A stretch of 64,000 bases of DNA, from positions 385,930 to 449,929 of the forward strand of contig NC_049992.1 in assembly GCF_000003815.2 (NCBI RefSeq), written 5' to 3'. Shown piece after piece: positions 12,801-27,800 of this stretch. Source of the DNA: Branchiostoma floridae (Eukaryota > Chordata > Leptocardii > Amphioxiformes > Branchiostomatidae). Positions within the stretch are counted from its first letter, which is position 1. Every line of letters begins with the position of its first letter. The notes under the pieces were generated by a model, which saw only the letters and a program-made list of their open reading frames with translations, was not told where the DNA came from and ran no database searches. The position numbers and the translations under genes are program-made.

Positions 12801-15800
12801 ATTAGAGATCCAATGGAGATACAAAGGATTAGAACTGCTTTTAATCAACTAAAAATCAACAAAGACATTATAAAAATTGACTATTATGCACATTAATGTA
12901 AACTTTTTCTACGTAACCTACCTGTGAGAAGACTGATGAATGGAACAGTCCGATGCCCTATGACCTCCTGCTGATGGTCAGAGTAACAAACCACGGTGAA
13001 CCTGACCATGGCAAGGTCGGGCAAGGTCAGGTTGAAGGTCATAGTGTCATCCCAGGTAGGGTTGTAACCTGTAAATAACAATAATCAAATACTGTAATTC
13101 ATAAATTATCCTAATGTAAGTTATACAAGTGCAGGCATCACTATATCAAGATAAAAATTTGAGTTCATTTGTAATTTTCCTTAATGAAGATATTTACATT
13201 TGCATACATTAACTGTAAATTGCAAAAAAGTCGTTTTATTTTTGTTATTCTTTCAGTGACCTCTTCAATGAGTTCAATGCTTTTCCAATGTAGATCAAAG
13301 TATAACTGTATCGCAGAACTAAACAACACAAAAAAAAACTTTTAATTTCATTGCAGAATTTAAAAGTTCCGACAAAAATGAATGAATTTCCAGTGATGAG
13401 TATATCAGTATCCTCTCACCGTCAGTACTATGGGGCCTTGTTTGCTCCTTGTGATAGTCCGCGTTCAGCCCCAAAACTTCCACCTCGACGCGAAGCTCGG
13501 CCGGACCGTCACTGGCGGCAGTCACTCCCCGCAACTGCTGACCGCTCAGCACTCGCACGGTCAGCTGTCGTCTGGTCACTCCCGCGATCGGGGATGTGGT
13601 CAGGGGGTTGAACGACTTGTTGTCTTAAGAAAAGGCAAGGAGAAGAAAAAATTACTTTGAAATTGATAGTGGTAAGAAAGCTGGTGTTTTACTTCAACGG
13701 GCGATTATACTCGCTATATACGCAGGTATAAAAGTGTCTAACACTGAAGAGTAACCACATGTACCAACTGCACAGATACAGAATACAGAAGCTGGTGCGT
13801 GACACCAATGGGCAGTCAAACCAACTACGTAGATACAGAATAAAGAGACTTTTTTTCCACAACAGTTGCTCTATTTTTCATCATCTGTGAATTCATCATC
13901 TGTGAACAGTTTCATCAGGTTGGTACATCACTGAATAAAGAGACTCTTTTTACACATCCAATACTTTTTTCTCTACTTTTTTCTCTGACATTTCAGTGAC
14001 CGTCTGTCACCTTTCTCAGGGCAATTCTGACTAGATCACATTGTACCATATATAAAGCAGTGGTTGTATACAAAGAGTCTCTTCATTCAGCNNNNNNNNN
14101 NNNNNNNNNNNNNNNNNNNNNNNNNNNNNNNNNNNNNNNNNNNNNNNNNNNNNNNNNNNNNNNNNNNNNNNNNNNNNNNNNNNNNNNNNNNTCGACTTGA
14201 AGTCCACAGTGCTGACTGTACCCATGTACCAGACCAGGTCTGACAGCTCCTTCGCCAACAGCATCCTCCTCGTGTGCTTCTCTCCACCCTTCCTTCCCCG
14301 CCCTACATCCGGGAGATCTGGACAACAAAAAACATAGCCAGGACTTAGAAAAAGAACACTACACTGTATAGTCCTCACTATACAAGTGCTAGAGTTTTCT
14401 CAAAAAGATTGATTTACTTTATAGCTGTGGTGTTGAATGGCTGTGTGGACAGGCTAGCAGACACAAGACCAAAAATAAAATACTGTATCTGTAACTGTAC
14501 CTGAAATTTAAAGTTTTAACAAATTAGGATTTGATGTACTTTGTTTGATTTAGAAAGAATGTACTATACAATACAAACAAGGTCACAAAACCCTGGGAGG
14601 GCAAAATTGACTTTGACCTCCGCCTTCCCAACCCCTATCCAAATACCAAATATCGTTAAGATCCATTCAGAGATTTTAAAGTTATGCTGACCACAAATAT
14701 CCCGAAATACAAACGCAAACACACACACACACACAGACACAAACACACCAAAACCAATACCTGCATTTTTCATGGACGAGGTAAAAATCAACTAAAAGAA
14801 AAGGAACCAATATCTACCTCTCTGCCCCTGTGCTCTCTCCCCCACAGCAGTGGTTGCCGGGGCATGGGTTTCCATGCCAACAGCATCCTTGTTGTCGGGG
14901 ATGATGTCATTGACATCCTGCAGCTGCTCCTGACTGTGTAGGGTGGGGAGGCCGGGGGGCGCCACAGGCTGCTTTTTCTGTCAAAGGAATTTGTAATACA
15001 AACGCATTAAAACAGCCCCTTCTACTTTTACATACTGTAAATGCATTTAAGTTCGCGGAGATTTAATTTCGCGTTAGCGGGAAAATGGACTTTTCGCGGT
15101 GGTTTTAATTTTGCGGTAGCACCATGCACTGTGGTCTCTTACTGTATTCCCGGTGAAGCGGCCGCCACGAAAAACCACGAACATTAAACCACTGCAAAAG
15201 TTTCTGCATTTACTGTAGTGTAGTTAACCCCACCCTGTCCTCAGCAACCATTTTCCCACATCCCTTAAATAGTTGCTGTATCCACTTTTTGAGACCCATC
15301 AGATCAAATTGCTCTGGCTCATAAACTAGGTGTCAGGTGGTTTGCATACAAATGTAGATCAACAATTTTCACTTGTTGCTGAACAACAGATCTATTCTTA
15401 ACTTATGCTCAACATGCTGCAAATATAAAAGTTAATAATAATTGTACCTTCTTCCTGTGCGTGAGTTTGCTGAACGTGTCGTGCACTTTGGCCCCAAACT
15501 TCCTGTCCTGGGTATCCACCGCATCCGCCTCGCTGAACGAGCTGCTCCGGCCAGCCTGGGGGCACAGAAAATAATTTGGCAAATATTTAGTAACTGCGTT
15601 TTCTGTCTACCTGCACTGGTTCGTGACTGCACCTTCTCGATCCTAGTTGCATTCTTGAATACAGCATAAAGCAAAATACAGCAAAATTCCAAATTTTACT
15701 ACTGAGAACATTTTTCAAAATATGATGGACTGAAAGACAAATAAAATATGGAGCTTGTTGGATAAACAAACAAACAAACAGACAGAAACAAACAAATAAA

Positions 15801-18800
15801 TAACAAACAAACCTTCCTCTCTCTGCTCCTGCTCCGATCCCTCCGAGACTTCTCCGAGTCCTCATGATCGCTGGACGCTCCCCTCCTCCTCCGGATGAGC
15901 GGGGAGTTCGCCAGCGCGAGTCGCGCCCGTTGTCTCGGACTAACAGGAACCTTGTGATGCTCCTTCTCTGCCGTGACAGTCTTGCCGTTCTTAGCCAGGG
16001 TGGCCAGCTTACTTCTGGCATAGGACTCCACAATGTGTTTCCTACAGGAACTCTCCATCAGCTGGAAGGAGAGAAAATGATGACTACAAATTTAAGTGAA
16101 AAGCACCTGACAGTTTTTTCCCTTGACTCAAAAAAAAAATCCAATTGAATTATTTTCTACCTGGCAGTGCCTAGCCTCGACCAGGCTCCGCGGATCGGGG
16201 GTCTAATTCTGTAAATGCATTTACGTTTGCGGGGATTTAATGTCGCGATAGCGGGAAAAGGGACTTTTCGCGGTGGTTTGACTTCGTGGTAGCTCCATGT
16301 ACTGTAGTTTCTTACTGCCATAGAAAAATGTTCCACCTGAAACTCACCTCCCCACACCTGGTGTGTAACACCTGAGGACAGGCTATTTGACACATGAACA
16401 CCTGAGACTCACCTCCCCAGGTAGCAGCTTGTATCCCTCCTCCATCTCATCAGCACTGTCTTCATCGCTCACTTCTCCACACCTGGTACCTGCCGGGACA
16501 CCTGGGTTCAGCTTCTTACTCTGGAAAACAACACAAACATGTCTCATCAGCGCTGTCTTCATCGCTCACTTCTCCACACCTGGTACCTGCCGGGATACCT
16601 GGGCTCAGCTTCTTACTCTGGAAAAACAACATAAACATGTCACACATGCCAATTAGAAAGCGATAAAAGCTAGACAGACATCAAGGGTCTTCCCGCAATT
16701 TTTTATTAGCTCCTGTCACGTCACTTCTGACTTTCGGAACGTCAGCGCAGTGAATCAGAAATCTGATGAAGGTCGACGAGATCGACTGAAAATTTATGGT
16801 GAGCATTTTCCTTGAATATGTTGGATCAATGCTTAAAACTGTTCAACTATAGACATTGAGGGTGATTAGATGTAAACAATGTGGGCATGTCCAACTTAGG
16901 AGAAATCACACTGGGGGAAAATGTGAAATACACATTGATTGTTTAGCTCACTGAGGAGCTTATAATCCTTCCACTGGTCATGACAAGAGAAGTCAGACGC
17001 TATGTACAGTCTTTGATGAGAATCTTCCGATGGAGGTCCTGCGACCAAGGGCAGGTGTGTCACTCCAGGTGGGAGCGGTGATAAACAAACAAACAAACAA
17101 ACAAACATCTCACCATGATGAGGACCCTCCCACGCAGGTCCCGAGGAGAAGGCAGGTGTGTTGCCCCAGGTGGGAGTGGTAACAAACAAACAAACAAACA
17201 AACAAACATCTCACCATGATGAGAATCCTCCCCCGCAGGTCCTGAGGAGAAGGCAGGTGTGTCGCCCAAGGTGAGAGCGGTAATAAATAAACAAACAAAC
17301 AAACAAACAAACAAACAAACATCTCACCATGATGAGGACCCTCCCGCGCAGGTCCTGAGGAGACGGCAGGTGTGTCGCCCCAGGTGCGAGCGGTAATAAA
17401 TAAACAAATAAACAAACAAACAAACATCTCACCATGATGAGGACCCTCCCGCGCATGTCCTGAGGAGAAGGCAGGTGTGTAGCTCCAGGTGAGAGCAGTA
17501 ATAAATACACAAACAAACAAACAAACATCTCACCATGATGAGAATCCTCCCGCGCAGGTCCTGAGGAGAAGGCAGGTGTGTAGCTCCAGGTGAGAGAGGA
17601 GGAACCTCGAGTTTCCCTGCCAGGATCTGTGTCAGGTAGAGCGCCATCTTCCTCTGCTGGTCCAAACTGCAGTGGTTCTCCAGGCACAGGATCACGGGGT
17701 AACTGGGGAGGGAAACAAACCCAAAATGTACAAGCTAATAGGAAAATGGAGGCCCAAAACCGATCTTGGTCTGCATCTTTTCGAGTCCATCTACAGTTTC
17801 AACAACTCCAAATTATCAGTTAGATAGTTTTTGGATATTCAGGATATGAACCGAACCCCAAAACACTGAGTACTTTGGCAACAACAATTTGAGTCGGTGT
17901 CTTTCTAGTTCCCATTCATCATTGCAACAAAAATTCATAGTTTGAAATCTTTACGAGCCTGATATCATGGTACGAAAACTGATATTTAAACATGCTTAAA
18001 CCTAACGTAAAGGATACTTATATGCACTTACTTACATGAACGAGACTGCATATAAGTATCCTTTACGTTAGGTTTAAGCATGTTTAAATATCAGTTTTCG
18101 TGCCATGATATATATGTTGACTGTGCGGCACCTGTCTGCCCATGCCATTATTTTCATGAATAAATTCAAGAAGTTCCACCCAGAAATCAATATAATAACT
18201 AACCTGGATTTCAAGTAATATACTTTGTAAATGGAAAACTTGTACAAAAATTAACTCCATTTGAGAGTTTCCCACCTGGTGTTGATTAAGCAAATCTGTC
18301 CATGACTCCGATGACGTCCCTGAAGAGACTCGGGAGGTGAGGGTGTAGCCGTGGTACACGATAGGCTTCCCCCTCTGGACCATCCCAACAGTCAACTGGA
18401 ACAGCAACACATTTACATTTAGTTACATTTAGTTACAGATACAGTACATCTATCTGTATTTTAGACTATAGACACGAGAGGTGAGGGTGTAGCCGTGGTA
18501 CACAATAGGTTCCCCCTCTGGACCGTCCCAACAGTCAACTGGAACAACAACACATTTACATTTAGTTACATTTAGTTACAGATACAGTACATCTATCTGT
18601 ATTTTAGACTATAGACACGAGAGGTGACAACAGTCAACTGGAACAACGACACATTTACATTTAGTTACAATAATTCTCTATCTGTATCTTAAGCTATAGA
18701 CACAAGAAGTGAGGGTGTAGACGTGGTACACGATAGGCTCTCCGTCTGGACCATCCCAACAGTCAACTGAAACAACACATTTACATTTACATTTACATTT

Positions 18801-21800
18801 ACATTTAGTTACATCTATCTGTATAATAGACTATAGACACGAGAAGTGAGGGTGTAGCCGTGGTACACGATAGGCTCCCCCTCTGGTCCATCCCAACAGT
18901 CAACTGGAACAACAACACATTAATTTACAGTCAGTTAATTTGTAATTGTATATTAGACAACGCGTTTACACCAGGTAGAGTAGATTAGACTAGAATAGAG
19001 TAGAGCAGAGTACAGTGGAGTGGAGTAAAGTGGAGTAGAATACAATAGAGTAGAGCAGAGTACAGTACAGTACAGTACAGTACAGTTAAAGTAAATTAGC
19101 ATAAAATAGACTACTGCAACTAGAATAGACTATAGAATAGAATATAGGATAGAGTAGAATAGAATAGAATAGAATAGAATAGTATAGTATAGAATAGAAT
19201 AGAACAAGAATAGAACAGAATAGAACAGTATAGACTAGAATAGAATGGAATAGAATAGAATAGAATAGAATAGAATAGAATAGAATAGATTGAATAGTAT
19301 TAAACAGGATATAGTAGGTTTTTTTTTACACAATCAGTATACAATACAATAGAATACAATAGAATACAACAGAATACAACGGAATAGATATGAGAGAACT
19401 TACGCTCGACACATCTGCATCCAGACTGAAGCACCCAGGCGTACATGTCCACGCTGGACTCCGAAAGGAGCTGGTCGCCCTGGAGATAAGTATTATGGGA
19501 TGTTGCGATGTAGTAGTGGGACAGCGGCTGGGTCATGTCCTGGTGAACAGCATGATGGGAAGAGTCGAAGATGTCCCCGTGGTGGCTCAGCAGGTAGTTG
19601 GTGAAACCTGAACGCAGAGCGAGAAGAAAAATTGCAAATTATCTACATGCAAAGCTGTGCATTGATGATCTAGTGATTGGGCTTAGCGAATATGGGATTG
19701 TGATATCATAGGTTCAATTCCTGACTTTCCTGGCTAGCTTAATATTGTATCTTTGGGAATGGCACTTAACACAACTTCTTCCTCACTCCAACCAGGTGTA
19801 AAAATGAGTACATGACTTTGGTTGTGGAGGTAAAATGCAGTGGAAGGAGAGGGATGGGCACTTGCCATTAAGACACTGTGGAAAACAACCCACTGCCTCT
19901 ACAGCCTATGGGAACTTTACCTTTGCCTTTACCTTATACATTTAAAGAGATTCTAATGCAGATACATGTACAGTTACTGTAGATAATTTCTTTTAAAGAA
20001 GACTGACCATCGAGCCCCAGCCAGCCGTTTAACATGTAGTCCTCCCGAGGCTCACAGTGTGCGATAATGTCCAGGCACTGGTCACGCCCGCAGTCTTCAA
20101 CCTGGCAAAGGGAAACAAACTTATTAGTTTAACTGGTCAAACTACGCAGTGGTCAAGAAAGAAGAAAGACCTTTTAGTCTTCTCCCTGCTGTCTAGATCC
20201 ATAGCTATTTTTTAACCTGACAAAAGAGATTCAGAGAACTGAAATGAAGAACACTGAAAGGATGGAGCTAGGTAAGATAAGGTAACTTATATTACGGAAT
20301 ACAAAATTAATACTAATACTGGATGTCATTTTCCAGCATGGGATTTCACTGGGGCTGTCTCACAAACTACACCAGATTTAGATCCTGCTAATACTGTTTA
20401 TTTTTTAAAAGTAATAATTGTTGTATTGAACAATTTGCATACTTTGAACTTTCTTTTGTTCTTCAATGGATTCAGCTTTACAAAGTAACACTAGCCCCAA
20501 GCTTTTTAAGGTAATAGCCTCCTGACTTATTCATTGTGCAAATAACAGAATGTTCACAAACCTTTTGCTCCTTTTCTAAGAACTGTGCAAGCTCTGCTGC
20601 GGTAAGAAAGTCCTTCCCCTCCGAGTACTTCTTAAGGAGCACCACAAGGTCCTGCCGTGTGGAGATGGTTCTGTAGAGACTCAAGAAACCTTCCCAGTCA
20701 AGCAGACCAGAACCCTCTACCGCTCTCTGGAACAAGACAAGAAACGTTAACGCCTGATAGTTACATGTACAACTGTTCATTGTGAGGTCCTGCCGTGTGG
20801 AGATGGTTCTGTAGAGGCTCAGGAAGCCTTCCCAGTCAAGCAGACCAGAGCCTTCTACAGCTCTCTGGAGAAAGACAAGACAACAAGGAACGTTAAACTT
20901 TACTCCTGATAGTTACATGTACTACTGTTCATTGTGAGGTCCTGCCAGGTTGTGCCATCAACATTTCAGGCTACCCCACTTGCAAATTATCACCTTCTTT
21001 CTTTAAATCAGCTACTTAATATCTTTTCTTTCAGTTACACGTAACTACTTACAATATGTTTTATTTTATCAAGAAATAATACAAAAGCTTCTGCACTGAG
21101 GCAGGGAAAAGTGGTGTCCCAACAGCAAATTTTCAGGTTGCAAACTGCACTTAAAATTAAGTTGCACCAAGCAAAATGTTGTTACATTTGCAAGTGTGCA
21201 AGTGTGTATTTTGAGCACTGATAAACGGACCAGTTGTTCCTACCTGCACCATGTCCTGTATCTTTCCGCTGGAGTCGTAGATGTTGAGCCTGTCAAACAG
21301 GAGCAGCACCTCCGGACACGTCAGCCGACCGTCGCGGTCCCCGTCCACCTGGCTGAAACACTCCAGCAGCCACTGGTAGGTAAGGTCAGGGTCAAGGGCA
21401 ACACTCTACATATAACACAGCTCACTTAGTTATACAATTCACTTCTCATTCCAGTAAGGTCAGGTGACAGTCAAGGGCAACACTTCACACTTACACAGCT
21501 ACCTTATTATTCCAGTAACCACTGGTAGGTAGGGTCGCAGTCAAGGGCATAACACTTTTGAAAAATTGCAATCCATTTAGTAAAATTATGCATCTCAATT
21601 GTGCAAACCTGTACAAGTGACCGCCTCTACATGTGAAGGCCACCTTTTGGTGGTCCCTTAAATGACTTTGACTTAAGCATCAAGAATCCTGTCTATAGTG
21701 ATCACCTGTCGACTGTGTCAGGGCCAAGGTCAAGGGTACACACTACAGGGATTGTGGCCAAAGGATGATTTAAAGTTTTGGGCTACTGCTGAAATTGTTT

Positions 21801-24800
21801 GGTTCAAGGAACATTTTAAATTTGCCTCTGGCACAGCTTTTTTTTCCATTCCAATTTAAGGCTGCATGAAACACTTAATAGTACCTTGTGTCTCAAAATA
21901 TAAGTAGAGTTCAAGACAAAAACAGAAAGCAGGGGGAAAACTTGCATCTGATTCAGTTCCTCAGACTTATATATCAACCCTGTGACTGTGTGTGCTATTC
22001 TTATCTGTTCTCATTTTGATCATTCTTTTCCAATCTGGGAACCAACACCTTAAATTGGAGCCACCCTATCTTACGAGTGTCTTTAACCCCAGGAGAAGAG
22101 GGGTAAGGTCTCCCATTCTCTTGATTAAATCCATAATCCTGGTGTATGCTAGTCGTACCTTAAGGAACCTGTTCTCATGTTGATATTCCAGTACAATCTG
22201 GGAAACAAAACTTAATTGGTGCAGCCCTATCTTATCAGTTGGCAGTGTCTTTAACCCGTAAGTATGTCTCCCATTTTTTTGATTAAATCCATAATCCCGG
22301 TGTACGCTAGTGGTACCTTCACTTTTAAGGATTCTGCACCGATGTACAATCCAGGAACCAGCACCTTAAATTGATGCTGCCCTATCTTACCAGTTGGCAG
22401 TGTCCTTAATTTGCTACTCTCTGTTCGAAAGATAAATTCAGTTACATTCTGGGAGGCGATAACCCTCACTGTGTACAAATAGCCAAATATATCCAAGAAT
22501 GTTTATACCATAGAACCAATTGTGTAAATAACATCCTAGACCCAATATCGTGACTTATTCATACCTATAGATATTTGTATATGTCTGTTTAGTTGTACTG
22601 TAAGTAGTTGTTATATATAGAACTTACGAAAGTCGCTGCACTTTTGTCGTGTCAATAAAGATTTCTTTCTTAACCCCAGCAGTAGAGTGGTAAGTACTCC
22701 TCCCATTCTCTTGATTGAATCCATAACACCTGTGTGTGCTAGTCTATTGTTGTTGATCTTCCAGTACAATCCAGGAAACACAAACGTAAACTGATGCCGC
22801 CCTATCTTACCAGCTGGCAGTGTCCTTAACCCCAGCAGCAGAGTGGTAAGTGTTCCTCCTGTTGTCTTGATTGGATCCCTAACCCTGGCGTGTGCTATTC
22901 CATAAGAATCTGTTTTCAGTTGCTTGAGTAACTACTTTTTGGTGAATCTGTTTTCATGCTGCTACAGCATGTTTTTTCTAATCCGGGAACCAACAAACTG
23001 ATTTGATGCAGCCCTATCTTAACACTTGGCAGGGTCCCTAACCCCAGCAGTAGAGTGGTAAGTGCTCCTCCTGTTCTCTTGATTGAATCCGTAACCCCGG
23101 CGACCCCTCCACTCATCACCCCAGTGTTTCATCTCCGCACAAATCAGTGTTTCAGGGACGGAGTGACAACAGGATGGATCGCTTCTGATGAAGGGGGACC
23201 CACACTAGTGCTTATAATCAAGTCTGTATAAGTTCTGTTTTTACATTATTTTGGTTTAGTTGTTTCAGTGCGATAACCAGTCTGCACAATAGAGGTCATT
23301 CTCAAGTTTTACTTAACTCGCTTCCCTGAAAACTTAGTCTAAACAAAAAGAATGTCATATGCAACACATAGTACGGACTTGAATACACACAGTCGTGTGA
23401 CTGATCCCGAACCGCTAGCTTGATCTTTTTGCTGTGTGGTTAGTAAGAGACAAGATTGAGCTAGCAGTTATTGACAATGACAATGACAATGATGTTTATT
23501 GCTGGGGCAAATGCATTAAGTTTGATATAAAGTTAATGACAACAAATAAACAATGATATATCCTAATAATAACTATTACAGAGGATGGTACCCAGGCTAC
23601 CCCATTGTTTTATTGGGCACAAATCAGCATTTCAGGGACGGAGATGACAACAGGATGGATCACTTCTGATGAAGGGGACCCACACAATTTCTCAAACTCA
23701 CCAAGTGTCACTGACGAAGGATAGTGGATTGTATCCGAAACGTCTGACCGTTTCCAAAACCATATCCAGTTGCTTGAGTAACTACTTTTGGGGGTATCTT
23801 ATTACCTGGATGTCTAACCTACATCGATGTATGACCAATAATTTTTTATTACCATCACTGTCACAGTGGTGAGGATTTAATTTTTTTAGAATAAACGAAA
23901 AAAAAAAAAATTTCTCAAACTCACAATGCAATCATTGGAGTGACAATTACAAGTTTGGGAGGAAATGATATGTATGCAATACTTATAATATCCTATATCA
24001 ATTTCACCTAAAAATGTCAGTTACCTGTATAATTTAGCCAGTCATTAATATGTACTTTAGGGTGTTAACAATATACTATGCTTAAAATATAGGCAGATCT
24101 TTTTCTTTGGAAAAAGGCTAAAAATTTTGGCTAAAAATGACAAAGGACCTTAGACTGGCAAGAGCTGATTTGAGATAAGCTTCAATTTTCTTATATCTGA
24201 AAAAAAATCCTAATGTGTGCAATTGCAGGACTTAGGACCTATCTCAGCACCAACTGTTGAAGAAACTAGCTGTTTCAGTTTTCCATTTGCCAATTCATCC
24301 GATTAGTAGTTGAACATTCATTGAAACGTTAACATGCAGGGTGGATATATTGACCATGTGGCTAAAAGGATATTGCCAGTTTGTGATGGGTTTGTGTTCG
24401 AAGCCGCTCTCCTCTCTCATCTCCATCACCAGGTGTCTCAGCCCACGGACCCAGAGGGCTGCCTCCTCTGCTGACCTGCAGTAGGTCAGGATAAACTTAT
24501 ACTTAAACTTCTAACACAAAAATTGGACTTACATGTAACGTAAGTTCACCTTTATCCGTTGGGTAACCTAAATCTGTTGTGTTGCTAGGCAGGGTATCCA
24601 GGGATATCAAGTCGATGGATCTGAGGTAGTTTCAAATTGTACTATTTTAAAAATGTTACAGTTTGTAACTATCATCTGTAGACTTAATTTCCCTAAATAC
24701 ATTGTTCTTAAAAAGAACGGATAAAGGTAACACCCTACGGATAAAGGTGAACTAGCTTTACCCAGATTCTGAGCTGTTCAACTCTTGTCTTTGTCAAGGA

Positions 24801-27800
24801 ATGGACGATCTACTGCTTCTGTGACATCACCAAGCAGGATAAAGTTAAAATTAAACTTCTTACACAAAAATTGGACTTACAAGCAACCCCAAGTACTTAG
24901 TATACTATACAATTTACAGCATTTCACATGGGCCATGTAAGACCGTCAGTTAATCTACATGCAAAACTTGGTGATATGGCTCCACACTTTGTTGGAAAAA
25001 TAGTAGAAATTAGGCAAATATAGAGACAGATAACACACCAGAGGAGTTAGCCAGCCAAACTCTACTCCTCTTGTTTACATTTTGACCTCAATAACTTTTT
25101 TGTTCCAAAACGACCGAGAACTGAGGAGATTTATTGGTTTGGCCTAAATATTTATCAAAATGAGTTCCAATATTCCCCTGATAATTTCCCAGTTTCTGTG
25201 ATGGATGTTTTTTGTCCCTACCAAACCCAGCTGGCTCCAGAGCCCAGTCAGACCACAGGTGCAGAAATAACGGATTCAAACAAACACATTTCAGATGCAC
25301 CGTGGGACCAACATGACACGTTTGATTTAGTTTTATGGACTCATATAATCTAACGTTTTCAGTCCTTGATCCCTTCCATAAAGAGGAATGTTTGGTTTGT
25401 GAGTTTGCCTTCATACATGCTAGAAATACATTATGTATATCCAGTGCTATTTGAATGATACTGAATTCCACAATTAGCCCTACACTGTACTTCTTATTGG
25501 AAAGTGTCATAATATAAACACTTTCTTCCTGTAAGAAAAAAAAAGACTAAAAGTGTAAGAATTAGCATATGATTATATTTTAAGGACTGTTTCTTGATTT
25601 TTTTCAATGCTCTGCATGTAACAGTCGTTGCCATACATTGTATCATGTACAAATGTCGAGCAATAAAGTTCATATGTAAGAACATGATACCTTTCTTGGG
25701 GTCTTTCTTTCCATAAGAAAAAAACAGCAAAAAGAAAATTTGTGTAGCATACAATAACAATTTAATCAATATTGTGTGATTTGTATTGTTATCTATAATC
25801 TCCCGACCACAATATTCTAACATGGGGACAAAGCACAACAGAACAAAGGAAACACATCGCCGTTTCTGTGCGGAAAATTGCACGTTTAACCGTGAAATGA
25901 ACGTGGTGGTTACCTAGCAACCAGCTCTATGGCTTCCCCCTCGTTGCCATGGATCAGGTGGAGGCAGCAGGTGGGGTCAAGGTTCAGTGGGGGGTCGGTT
26001 CCTGACCTCAGGCCCTCCCTCACATCCGTGATGTAGGTGATCGGAACTGGACCAGAGAAAAAAATCAACATTACCATGGAGGATGAACATGAAAGCAGAG
26101 TCTGAGAGTAAAGTCTGTTGTTTGTCTCCTAGGCCTATGCTTTCATTCAATCATCTTGCTAAATGTGTAACATGCATTGGCATAATACCGGTCATAAGCC
26201 TTATACCGGTCGATTAAAAATAGTGGAACTTAAAGAGATCTACACATGCAACAATAGTTATTTCTGAGGTATGCACACTTCGGACATCTAGGTGTCCAAT
26301 ACATAATTTACAAAGCATCGATAACAATGCATTCGAAGACAACAAGGCCAAAAGTTTTCAGGTCATTTTCGGGGCAGGCGAGCTCGTCGTGGGACAAACA
26401 CACTGTCACGTTCATCGCCAGATTTGTAGATAATAATCACATGTGCTCACGGCACAAGACGAGCATGATTCAACAGCAATCTTGAATTTCTTTTGGTGAC
26501 CTACAACTCGTGTAAAAGTGTGAGGAACCGTTGCATGATAGCCCGGATCTACGGCTGAATGGGTCAAATTGAACGTACGCCGCCATTTTTCCGCCATTTT
26601 TAATGCTACGGCCAGCAGTAAAGTTTTATGTCATAGCGGTTGTGACGGACCAAAATTAAATGAAAATTCTTGTCAGTATACGCCCATTTTCTCATGACTT
26701 TTTGTAAGCTCATGCAGATTTTTGTTTTGTGCAACTACTAACAGGAAAGAAAGGAACAACAGAGGATGAATAAAGGTACATAGCGGCAGTTAATTGTGCC
26801 GTGTTTCGTTCGGCCGGTATAGTGCACCCCCTTCCAACCACGCGCCCGTTCTCCGTGCAATTCCGCGGTGTGTTCCAATTACGATATTATGTTTTTAGCA
26901 GGACCAGAGAGACAAAATAATTTACACAGAAGAAGTGGCAAAGGTAAGCTGTAACAGCAACATGTAACTGGAGAAAATGATGCGTTGATCATTTGCCAAA
27001 TTAGCATTGCTTGAGAAATTGCAGTAAACCGACCGGTATTATGCCAATGGATGTTACTTAAAATATGTCAGAAAACCTAAGAAATCAATTTGCATGGCCA
27101 TGCACCAGTGACAAGTCTTGTTGTACCTGTACATGGATCTATTCAGACTGAACAATGATCATACAATCTGTATCTTTGATATATCCTTACATCTTCCCTC
27201 ATGACTTCAATGAAAAGCCTACAGACCCATTTGAGCTTCTTATGAATAAACAACGGTCAACCCAGGGATATCTCCAGGACCTGCCTTGGGACCAGCTGCT
27301 TGGGACATAAACTTACTTGTTGGGACAGAAAAAATTTCACCCCGTCCATCCCAAAAGAAGACATGAAACTGGTGATAATGTTTTTGTAAGCTTGAAATAA
27401 CAGATTCAAGAACAAAATTTAACAACATGGGCTCCCTAATAATCAGTAAAAAAAAAGAACAGAAAAATTTAAGGCTACAGCTCGGGTTCAAACAAACATA
27501 ACATGACTGAGTTCGAGACCAAGATAGTGTTGTCTTACTTTTGGCATTGTCTCCTTTCCTTGAGGGCTTCCATCTGACGCAGGACTTGTCCTCGTCTAAG
27601 TAGAAGTTTTTGGGCAGGCTGCGGGCTCCATCCTTCAGCTTGGTGAGGAGAGAGCCTTCCTGGAGCCGGGCCAGACATGAGGACACTGGAACACAATGGG
27701 TAACAGGTCAGAATAACATCTGAATCTAGAGGTCCTAAGTTCAAACCCCAGGCACGAGGATACACTGATAACAACAGAAAACATGTAAACGACAGAGTCT

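Noticed and set aside
17060..17687. Apparent proteins rich in [10 protein letters not shown]
   Set aside because: Translation of the (TTTG)n tracts between the exon 10 copies; only the THLPSPQD part is exon-derived.
18420..19320. Possible CRISPR-like regular repeats
   Set aside because: Eukaryotic minisatellite and pentanucleotide repeats with copied exon parts; no uniform spacers.
25088..25883. Two long minus-strand open frames
   Set aside because: AT-rich, no recognisable motifs, no splice signals in phase with the PLC exons on either side.
26412..26597. 60-codon frame shared with 42834-43016
   Set aside because: Lies inside the duplicated TA-flanked element; most differences between copies change the residue, so it is unlikely to code.
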